From Theodoxus fluviatilis (taxonomy: Eukaryota > Mollusca > Gastropoda > Cycloneritida > Neritidae), in the NCBI GenBank assembly GCA_034096865.1, contig JAWQFJ010000541.1, forward strand, positions 20,001 to 47,500: 27,500 bases of DNA, written 5' to 3'. This document shows positions 11,179 to 22,900 of the stretch, one piece after another. The notes beneath the pieces were generated by a model that searched no databases, was not told the DNA's origin, and saw only the letters and a program-made list of their open reading frames with translations. A program made the position numbers and the translations under genes. The first letter of the stretch is position 1, and each line of letters opens with the position of its first letter.

Positions 11179-11334
11179 ATTTTGATCTCACTCAATGATG
11201 TAACATTTTGATCTCACTCAATGATGTAACATTTTGATCTCACTCAATGATGTAACATTTTGATCTCACTCAATGATGTAACATTTTGATCTCACTCAAT
11301 GATGTAACATTTTGATCTCACTCAATGATGTAGC
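11179..11334. repeat. 26-bp tandem repeat, six copies
   Basis: Six units of ATTTTGATCTCACTCAATGA-TGTAAC are almost identical, with one change (TAGC) in the last. The array begins within three bases of the right end of the 9706-11176 element. Confidence 0.97.
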
Positions 11335-12004
11335 ATTTCAGCATAATCAAACAGGTAAAAATCATACCACTGCAAAGTTTCAGCTTTCTTTGATGAAACT
11401 AGACTTCTTGTAAAGTGGAAAGTTTTTGCATGACATGTGTTATTCAAGATCAAAAGAATGACCGTTTAGAAAAAATGAATAGGATTTGTACAAAGAATGT
11501 TCAGCCATAAAATGTAAGCTTCAATTCTTATAAACAACTTTATCATTTCTAAGGCTGACTCAATTAAAAAAGCAACCATCATCCGAGATAAAATACAGTT
11601 GTGTGTCTGTATCCGACTCCTCTGGCTCACATTCACAATGGAGAAATGTCTTTTTCATACCTGGAATTTTCTTCCACCCCAATCTAAAGAGCCGATTGAA
11701 GTTTTATACCCTTGGCAGTTTATACATCAATATGGGAGGTCAATTGTCCAAAAGTGACATTTGATAACAGATAATCATCACATTATGGAGTATCATAACA
11801 TCTGGGCCAAAAATTTGCTTTCATTAAGCTAAGTTCTCTCAAATTCTTTCAGAAGTGAGCAGGGAAATCAACAAGATTCACTATTCACTCTGCAAAATTG
11901 TTAACAAAGTGAAGGCTCATGCACAATGACATTTAATGGGAAAATGGCTAAGGACTTCAGAATACAAACAACAACCAACACAACGACAATCTTGAAATAC
12001 TCAC
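11335..12004. other. Sequence downstream of POLR2C exon 7; no exon found
   Basis: I looked here on the minus strand for the POLR2C C-terminal exon (PYDP, FYYNVES, PETIVLSAL type sequence) and found none. The stretch is AT-rich without tandem repeats. Confidence 0.6.
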
Positions 12005-15000
12005 GAGGATCATCCTCTCCAAGCTCCGAGTATTCACTTCTTGGCCTGTCAACAAATACATCCACATGTTTCAAAGAGCATTTATCATGCCTCTCTAAAA
12101 ACACTTGCAAATATTGTACTGAAGTGGAAAATATCCCACAATCTCCAAAACTGTCTCATAACATACTGAGGATCTCCAACCCATAACTATGTGACTGATC
12201 CTTACATGCAAATCTTTGTTTCATTTTCATAATCTGTATAGATACGAGTGTGAGATGCAGATTTTCAAATGCACCATCCTCATGGGTTGTGGAGTTTTTC
12301 TACTGTGGTAGTGACTGGTAATGACAACAAAGTGACTGGTGATGACAACAAAGTGACTGGTGACGACAACAAAGTGACTGATGATGACAACAAAGTGACT
12401 GGTGATGACAACAAAGTGACTGGTGATGACAACAAAGTTACTGATGATGACAACAAAGTGACTGATGATGATAACCAAGTGACTGGTGATGACAACAAAG
12501 TTACTGATGATGACAACAAAGTGACTGATGATGATAACCAAGTGACTGGTGATGACAACCAAGTTACTGATGACGACAACAAAGTGACTGATGATGATAT
12601 TATAACCAAGTTACTGATGATGACAACCAAGTGACTGGTGATGACAGTGAAGTGACTGATGATGACAGTGAAGTGACTGATGATGACAACAAAGTGACTG
12701 ATGATGACAATAAAATGACTGGTTATCACAACAAAGTGACTGATGATGACAAACAAGCGACTGATGATAACAAACAAGTGACTTATGATGTCAACAACGA
12801 CTGCGATGACTTTCAAGCAAAAAAAAAATTCCATCATACAATTACAAAAGAAAGTTGGTTTGAGGATTTCAACATTGGTTGCAGTAATGCCAATGGAGCA
12901 CACAATCAATACAGAACTAGAACAGCACTGACTTCTACGTCTACCCATCGTTTTTTCTATGAGACAATCCCCCTGTGGGTTTGGGGTAGGAATTGACTCA
13001 CCACGTCTCCCTACAGGATTCATAAGCGGCGAATAATTAGGGACACCATGACTTGATTAGCTTTTACTCTAAACTGTTCTAGTAATTTTCATGCTTAATG
13101 ACCTTACTTAGCCTGCAAAGGCTGATGGGCCATAAAACACTATCCATCCATCCATCAATGAGACAATCCATACCTCTTCGATATGTCACTATAAAAAATA
13201 AAAATAAAACAAAGATGTCAAAGTAGCCTAAGAACTAAACCCAAACTTGTCTGTGCAAAATCTGTGGGAGTTAAAGCAGACTACAATATCCATTTTATTT
13301 AAACTGCAGTGCACCCTCTCCCCATACATTTCAAGTTGTCCATGGCACATGAATGTTGATCCCCAAAATATCTGACTCCCACTCTGATTTCCACTTCAAC
13401 ATCACAAGGAAAGAAACCCACCACTCCTCAGGCTTGGGGTAGGTGGTGTGGCGCAGCGCATTGTCAGGGTCGTACTCGAAGGCCACGCCAGCCGTGGGGT
13501 TCCACTTGGCATGCTCCTTGGCAAAGCCCTTCCTGGCGTAGGCCTTGATCTTCAGCTCCTGCCCCTTGCGCAGCTTGGCAATCAGGATGTCTGTGTGAAC
13601 AGGTGCAGGAGGAGCATGAGCGTCCCGTGTCCACTTCTATTCACATGCACAGCGTGGGCTTGATGGCTATGCAAATGAATATACTTCCTAGCATAAATAT
13701 TGAGGAGTTAAACCCCAGAATGCCTAACTTGATGATCAGAATGTTTGAACACAGATAACTGCGATAGGTTTAAAGTTGTTTTATTCATTTGGAAAAAAGG
13801 ATAATAAAGTTGACTTGAAGGTGGTAATTATCATGATAACTAACATGAACTCAAACAAGTACACCTTCAAGTTATCAATTAAATTTTTTTTTTCAAGCAC
13901 ATCAAGTGGCTCAACTGATGAAAAAAAGAAAGAAAAAAAGGCATAACTCACCATCCTGATCTTCATATTCACTGGCTTCTTCACGGCGCCTGGATGTCAC
14001 CTGAAAAGAAAACCACAGCACATGATATTTCCTGTCTGTTAACCCATTGCTTACGCAGCTCAACCACGTGGTTGCGGTGACGCCAACACCCGTTGGCTAC
14101 GCAGCTCAAATACGTGTTGCGGTCGCCGTAATGAATTTTTCCTGTCTCCGTGGCTGTTTCAAGGGAAGTAAATCCTACAGCACTTTATTCGGTAACCAAT
14201 CTGTGTTTGCTGGAGTTACCTTTTCTTTAGTATAGTCCCCGTGAGAAAGCTACATTTAGTAGTATTTACGCTCACCCACCGTCGTGTTTCCGCGCTTCGA
14301 CATGGCGTCACGTTGTCGGAGATTGAGCGGTGATGAAAATGACGAAGTATTAGAAGTGTGGATGGAAGAAGGGTCTGATACTGAAGATCTAGGTGGATAT
14401 TGGACTTCTGAAGAAGATCTTTATGGTTCTGATGCGGAAATAGTCCCAGTCAACGAGAATGAAGCGGTGGCTGCAGCGAAGACGAAACGAATCAACTTCG
14501 GATGTCACTTCGTGACTGACACTAAGTGACAGCGAAGACGCCGTCGCAGTCAGAGAGAGAGGAAGAGATAGAATCGGGGTTTACAGTAGACACAGACATC
14601 GATTCGGATGCAGAGGATGCCGAAAACTTTCTCTACTCCTCCAATGAACTGTACCACACAAAAGATGACTATGCCAAGTAGGGCGCCTTCTTTCTCTCAG
14701 AAGGCCATTCTGAGATTTTCTTCTATTCAGACAGAGACAGATTGCAGTGAGTAAGTGTATATTCACCTCTCTGACTTGCAAAAAAAATAAATCATTTTCA
14801 AGCATTTTTTTATCCTGTAGTCAATCATTCATCAATATAGTTTGATGTGGAAATACTGATGTCAGAACTGTTGTGCAAAATCTATCTCTTGACTATTAGT
14901 ACAATACATTAGGTGTTAAAAAAAAGAAAATCAAAATTGCATGTACCTGGTGTTTAAAAATAATTTTCCCCAATTTTCTTCCTGCATATTGTAACTATCC

Positions 15001-16626
15001 AGCACTTCAGCTAGAAAGTGCAAATGATTTTCTTTCTTGTGGTACCAACCACTAAACAGTTATTCAAAATTTGGATTTTGTGTGATTTTTTGAAAACTTA
15101 AAAAAACACTGCGTACAGAGGTAAAATTCCTAATGCTATCCCTGCGTAAGCAATGAGTTAATACACAATAGGTCATAAGCATGTAACCATTTCTCCTCTC
15201 AAGAGTGAGCAAACATTGTCAAGGCTGTCTTCTAAGTCAGAGGTATCAATCAGCAGCCAAAGAAAAGAGAAGGGAGACACACACGCACACCCCCCACCCA
15301 CACGCAACCCCCACAACAACACACACACAACCCCCCCCCCCCCAACCCCCACCCACACACACACACACACCCCTCCCAACCAATAATATTTATTAAAACA
15401 ACAAAACTGACAAACCCAAATGGTTGATGCCTGCAAGAAGATTGACATATTGCTGACGCTACAGAATAACGCATATTTCCATTAGTTCATTGTAAAGAAA
15501 GAAAAAGATCGCATTCCTACCACATAAATGGCAACAGCAATTGTTTATATTAATTTCATGACAATAGAATCAACAGTTTAGAATATTGACAAACTTTTAT
15601 TCACAGGACCCCTGCAGGTCCCATGAGGTACAGATGGCTTAAGTCAGATTTTGATGTCTGTTTGCAGCAAATCTGACCCCTATGCAATGACCTATGACCC
15701 TGTGACTCTCCGGGTAGTCAAGGTCAGCGAGCAGACACCACCATTGTCGTTGATGACCCTGTGTCGACAAACGATCCTGAGCGCCATCTCCCTGCACCGC
15801 ATCCATCAGGTCAGCTGACCATTTATGTTGGGCAGCACCAGCACGAGTGCTCGTCTCAATGAATCATGTACTCTAGTTGCAGGGTGTACTATACTACCTT
15901 TTCACCAACTTTTATGCTTCATCATCTCAGGGAGACCCTTCTTTTTGTTTAAAAATAAGAATATTATGAGAAAGTTAATTAAAATCAGGAATGTGGTAAT
16001 TGAGATTTGCAACATTTTCTTTGCAGCTGAGATAAATCCTGTTTCAATTTCTGATCATGACTTGTCAGGTTCATGACCATTCTGTTGCCTGCAGGATCTG
16101 GGTACTTTCACCATCACACCAAGTCACACCTTGTACCTCTACATGTACTGCTCTTCAGGTTTACCTCCTCCAAGCATCACAACAAGCATGAAGAAGTCTC
16201 TCATGCGGTGCCTGCTGCCTTCGCACAAACTGAGATACTGGCATCAAGAACCACAGCAGCAAAGTGGTCAGACAATTCAGAATTCAACAGCAGGGTTTTG
16301 AGTTCAGTTCTTTCCAGAAGTTCCCAAACGTTTTCCTCCCTGGCCCCAGCAGGTCTCCAATGCTGCATTGACCGCTTGCTGAGAGACAGCACCAGGCATC
16401 ACTGACTCCACTTGCACTCTCCTTGCACGCAGCTGGAGGCTCTGGGACTGCCGCCAACACTGCACCAGTGGGTGTCCACCCTGACCCTGGGGGATTTCCA
16501 CATCCAGCTCAACAGCCTGAGTCCCCACCACCACTTCAGCCACACCTACCCTGCCACCGTCCTCTTTGACAAGAGCAAGGTTCTGCTTCGGGTCTCTCCA
16601 CCAGGTATGTAGACCACAGTCATGCT

Positions 16627-16661
<35 letters not shown>

Positions 16662-16918
16662 ACACACACAGACACACAGGTATCCAGATAGAATGATTGC
16701 CTTGACACACAAACGTGTATACATATCAATAAACATCATGGACAAGATAGATGGATTAGGCAAAAAAATTATGTTAAAAAAGGGGTGTTAAAGTAACTTG
16801 ACTGACCCTATTTTTCTGCCGACCCTAAACTTTTTTTGATTGTGAGGAAAAAAAGTTAAAAATTAACTTCATGCTGTCGCATCTTTTCTGCCCTACAACA
16901 CTTTTAGAAAAGCATTCT

Positions 16919-16993
<75 letters not shown>

Positions 16994-18575
16994 GATTCAT
17001 GTTCAATCTGGCCACTTCTATTAAAAATATAGATATAAATGAAAGAAATTTATTGAGTTCGGGCCGACCTACCCACTCAGTTTCTGTGTGTGGCCATGTT
17101 ACATTAACCACAACTATTATTTCTTTTGGCCTCTGCTGACGAACCCTTCACAATCTATATGCTCATGTATGTCTGTGTGTCCAAAGCTAATGGACCTGTA
17201 TGCTTTCAATTTGGTGCCTGTATTAGTCAACGGCAGCACATAATTATATGTATGATAGTATTAATGGATGCCCAAGTATTATTAGCATTTTCCTTCTTGT
17301 TAATTTTGAACAAGACTGATGCATAACCAGTAATATGCTGCACAAAAACAGATTCCTCGTAGTCTTAGGCAGAACTGGGAATGTTGTTCATCTGGTACAT
17401 ACTCAAAAGTAGATCCGTAGTACAATTGAAAAGCATCCATCAAATAAACCACTTGATAATTCCGCTGCCATCTTGGAAATGGCACATGTGCAGTACGCAC
17501 TGACCCGTTCCACGTGTAAACAAAGGATCTCTGTGTGTAAATGAGTACATACTTGGTGAAAATTTACAATGCACCTACCTCTCTGTGTGACTGCGTTTAT
17601 GTTGGTTCAACCTCTATGACATGGCAAAGCAAAACTAAAGTGTTTACAGAAACTCCCCTTCCATCATTCTAAAATATAAAGATCTCATAATGATTGTACT
17701 CTGAGACAGACAGCGCTAGATGTGCGATCTCAGCGACCTGACCCGTGCAGTTGCGATTGTGGATTACTAGGTCACTCAAGGAGCTTGAAACCATAATGGA
17801 GTTAAAGTGAACTGTTGATGTGGTCCATCTCTGATGTTTGAAGTTTGAAGAAGTACATTTAACATGCACTGAATGGACTACCGAATACAAGTTCACAGTC
17901 GGCTTAGTCAATTGCGGCCAGTGATGTCATAAGGACATTTTTGAGATCAAAAATATTATAAGGGAAGTCTGCAGTTGGCTATTATTGGTCGACTGCAACC
18001 AGTTATGTCATTAGATTAGAACATTTCTGAATTTGAGACGAAGACATCATGAAGAAAGTCAGGCCAGTGCTGTTTTCTCGATTGCAACTGTTAGAGAATG
18101 GCATAGTTTACATGTAGATTAGCAACAGCTAATGACAATCAAGAACTACGATCACATGGTACTGCTATGTAACATCATGTAACACTGGAACTCTCAAGTG
18201 GTCTATTCCACTCCTTCATTCACAGCCAAGGTGCACGACCCCCACCATCCCTGCCAGCTGGGCTCCTTCCAGCACCAGCAGACCACGGTGTGCATCTACC
18301 GCGCTGTCCCCACACTGCGGGACCTCATCTTTGACAACTGGCAGGGGGTGACCACCATCTCCGAGCACCAGGTGTGGCGTGTTCTCCGAGGAATCTGCCA
18401 GAGTGTGCTACAGCAGCCCGCGCCCCCCATCTGCCGCCTCACCCCCTCCAGCGTGCTGCTTCTAGAGGATGGACAGGTCTATGTGGACCTCATTGAGGCT
18501 GGCTGTGGGAAGGTGAGATGGTCATCTCCACCTGCTGCTGTGTTGGCGTCCTTTTGGAAGTGAGTGTAGTGCGTT

Positions 18576-18609
<34 letters not shown>

Positions 18610-19931
18610 TGTGTGAGTGTGCAGTGTGTGTGTGTGTGTACGTGTGTAAATGAGAGAGATAGAGTGAGAGAGTGAGAGAGAGACACAGAGAGAGAGACAC
18701 ACGCACTGAGAGAGAGAGACAGAGAGAGAGAGAAAGTGTGTGTGTGTGTGTTTGAGAGAACGTGTATATGTGTGTGTGTGTGAGTATGTATGCGTGTGTG
18801 TGCACTGTATGAGTATATGTGTGCTTACATATGTGTATGTGTGAGCATATAAATGTGTATGTGAGTGCTTGTGTGCGTGCATATGTGTGAGTATCACCTC
18901 CCTCCACACTCACTCACACAATTCTCAAATTCTTTCTTCTTTGGGCGTCAATCGTGGAGGGCGGGATAATTAATTCACTCACTCTCTCTCACGCTCGCAT
19001 GACGTGACACATTATTCATAAAAGATTTTCTTAAATCCGACTGAATCATGCAAAAAATCATATTCAAGGCAATATGAATGAAAATGTCAATCAATCCAAA
19101 CAGTCTACTCTCTGACTGAAAAGTACTAAGTAGAGGATTAATTTCACTGACCCAAAACCAAAGATGACCCAAGAGTTACTCACAAGTTCACGCAGATGGG
19201 CGATGACACTGCTAGAGCTTTCCAACGATTAAAATTCTGCCCAAAATGATGTCCACTCAGAAATGGGCATTCACAAGCACACACACTCTTTCTCAAGGCT
19301 ACACCTCGAAAGGAGTGGATCAAAAAGGCCATAGACACTTGTGGGTTCCCCCACACACATGATGTACACGTGCGGACACAGGTTTGAACACCAGCCAGCG
19401 TTCAGAACCGAACGACAAAACTTTCATTTGGCGAGACGGCGTCATAATCCAACAAAGCTGGACCTTCATTCGTAGAGGACCCTGTTCTTCTTAATACAAC
19501 CTTTCAGATGGTCGGGGGAGGATTAGACTTTTAACGTGTTTCATCTCAACACGGAGCTGCTCGAAAATATGTCTGCTCATAACGATATTCTCATAGTTAA
19601 CTGAATTACATCTTTCCAGTGTCTTCGACTCAAGAGTTATTCACAGCGCATGCGCCACCACCTCCCGTCAATCAAATCATTGTTGCTTCACTGATAATTT
19701 TAAAAAACAGCCAGTTCAAACCGGTCTCAGAGTGCAAAGCTCAGCTTGTTCCCGCCAAAACAACACAGAAAATGGAACAAAGGTCGAACCGTAACAGTGA
19801 GTGTGCATGTGCATGCATATGTGTGTGCATACATGTGCATGAGTGTGTGCATACATGTGCATGAGTGCTTGCATACATGTGCATGAGTGCATACATGTGC
19901 ATGCGCATGTGTGTGTGCATACATGTGCATG

Positions 19932-19970
<39 letters not shown>

Positions 19971-22900
19971 ATACATGTATGATGTACATGTGAGTGTTTT
20001 GCCCTCATTGCCACAGGCTCTGCACATCTGAGCTTGGGTTGCAGTCTCATCTTCATCATATGTCTTTGAATGAATCAGAGACATATTTTCTTCTGTATCC
20101 ATCTGCTTCAGAACCTAAAATTCCCCTTAAATAACTAATCCAGCTTCTGCACACATGCAGCACATGTATGCCAACACATTCCATGTGAACTCCTAATTCA
20201 AACCAGACAAAAAAATCAGAATGTCAAACAAACATAACTGCTACACCTGACCAGAGTACGATTGTTGAGTCCATGGTGACATATTTTGTTCCATGCCAAG
20301 CCTTGGATTTCCTTTTCAGGGAGAGAACAGCATACTGAATCTGATCTACCCCTACCCCATGGTGGTGTATGATGCACCAGAGAACATCACTCACATGGGA
20401 GCAGGCAACAAGGCCTTCATCTGGTCCATAGGCTGCATTCTTTCAGAAATGCTCTCCGTAGAGCCCGCCTACAGGGACATCATGGGCACGGATCCCTTCC
20501 AGGTACTCGCCACCGCATGGGCCACCTGCCCCCCAACTACGCCATTGTCTCCAGCGCAGCCCGACATAGCTCAGTTCAGAAACATGTTACACCATCTTTA
20601 TCACTGAATCCATCACTGCATTTGCTTTGCCCTTGGCTTCCTGCAGTGCACTGACCTTTTACAGAGAAAGGAACCCTTGCATCATCCATCATCTTCATCA
20701 TCCATCATCTTCATCTGCAACTTCATCTCTGTGTTCATACAGAACTGTACATAGAAAAAAAAGTATGCCCAAGAAGTTAGGGATTGCTACTGTCATTTAC
20801 TGTACACCTAGCAGAGGTACCCTGTCTTCAACTCAGGTGTAATATGGTTACTTAACCCATTGATGCCGAAGTTTTCTCTGGTCCTGTATTCCCTTAGCGC
20901 TGCTCGGTCACTGTAGTGCCGAAACCAAATACCCCCTTCCACCCGGCCAGTCACTGTAGTGCCCTGCATGGGTCTGGCCTCAGAATCCTTATTTATCACA
21001 GAGCCTGGCCCTGACCGTGAGAACCTGTCCCTCCTTCCCAAGATACAGAACATGCTGACACATGCATTTACACATCTGGTCTCAGAAATACCCTAGGTTT
21101 TCCCTCTTATTCGAGATGGCGACTCAGGAGGAAGGAGAAATCTAAACATATTCCGGCAGTAGGGGATCCCAGTACACACGAAACTCTGGCTGCACAGGGA
21201 GTGTAGGGTTTCAGCACTACAGGGACCAGCCGGCGCCAAGGGGTTAATGGTATTACAAGTTATTGCAAACGGCTGCTTGTTGCTCCTCCATCACTTGGCT
21301 GCGGGCCTCTCGAGTCTGAAGTCAGGCAGAATCAAGTCTGATCTCTTGGTGCTCCTCCATCTCTTGTGCCCTCTTCTGGCGCTTCTGTTGAGCATGTGCA
21401 GAGTGGACTTAGTTCTCTTCTGTGGCAGTGTGTATTGAACATTTGCTCAAAGATTATAGGTTACACAAAGATAGTTCATGCCGAGCTTTTGCTCTTTGAA
21501 GTTACAAGCAGCTAAAATTGCAGCGCCCCAAGCGGCTAGCACTATGGGAGATGCTTCTGCGCATGTCCGTGAGCCTATAGTCCGTTTCAACATTGCACAT
21601 TTAAAATGGTGGACATAGTCTCGCTTCGCGCAGAAAAAGCTGAATTTGGGGACACTAGAAACCCCATCCAAAGAAAATGTAAACCATGAACAGCATTAAT
21701 TTATCAAAGCTGTATGTTGAATGCATCAAAAGGTATTGAAAGCTCCTACTTTTTAACAATCGAAATGCAGGTCACTCGCAGAACCACGTGTGCACGGGTC
21801 GTGATCGCAACGTTTGGTGACCCTGTTCTCTCTGTGTTAAAAATTATTATTCTTCAAATCGGTCAAATAGTGACGTCACTCGTTCTTCAACCTTGGTAGT
21901 TGATGACGTTATCGGAAATTTTAGAATTAGGTCCATCGCACATCTGTTGCTAGGCCAAAATTCTAGTGACAATTTACTTGAACGAAATTCTTTCTGTTTA
22001 CTTCTGAAAAGTTAGTGTGAATGTGTTTTGTGGTTCTGTGTTTACTAGGAGTCGTCTCCAGTTATACGGCTCCTGTATAGTTCTGAGTTGCTAAGGGACT
22101 AGCTTTAATCTTCTTCCATCAGGAGATAACTTTGCTGTGTTTAGGGTCTATTCTTTGGAAAAATCTTTGCCCTTGTTTAAATAGGTTAGCATAGGTTTCA
22201 GCCCCAGCACCATCCTCACTAATGACACAATTACTCCCTTGTCTCTTTTCTAACCAGACTCCTCTGCCATCTTTGTCACAGCTGTACATAGAGCTGGTGC
22301 AGGGACGCCTGCCCGCCAAGTCGGGGGCCAGCTCGGCATTGCTGCACCAGACGGTGGTCAAGTGTCTGCAGCTGCGTGCCTCGCTGCGACCCAGTTTGGA
22401 GGAGCTCCTTCATCTGGCCACAGTCAGCCTGGAGCCTGACCACCAGCACCCCAACCCTGACAAGCTCAGCTGGCTGGGAACCAAGAGGACCATGGATGGA
22501 CAGACGGCTGATCCTGACAAGCAGGACTGCCTGGATGAAATGTATCCTTTTGAGCCCTATGACGATGACATGAACCTGTGGGCAGGGCTGACCTATGGCG
22601 GTATTCCCTTGTTTAAAACCAGGGAGCTGAGTGAGCTGGGAGAGGGCAGCCAAATGGCAGCGTCGGAAAGTAAGGGAGAGCTCTAATCTGAAAACTGACT
22701 GGCCCAACGGAGGATTCTTCCACCAGGGATGTGTGTGTGAATGGAGTCCTCACAGAGATTGGTGCAGCTGACTGGTAGTGCATTTGGTGACTATTCAAGC
22801 AAAGTGCCTTGTCCTCTCCCAAGGAAAATCATGAGAACAAAACCAAACAAAGCAAACAAATTGCAAGCAAAGCAATTAATGGGGGGGAGGAAAAACCTTT

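Noticed and set aside
12004..12010. A normal POLR2C stop shortly after exon 7
   Set aside because: Reading through the donor gives a frame that continues for only a few dozen codons with no resemblance to the conserved RPB3 C-terminus, so a real splice is more likely.
13448..13663. Plus-strand frame opposite POLR2C exon 6
   Set aside because: It is a shadow of the GC-rich coding exon on the minus strand.
16073..16405. 110-residue plus-strand frame as a separate gene
   Set aside because: It overlaps the candidate exons of the nested gene in a different frame from theirs and has no domain features.
19150..19660. Possible transposon bounded by CAAGAGTTAYTCACA repeats
   Set aside because: The two copies are direct, short and imperfect, and no target duplication or further symmetry was visible.
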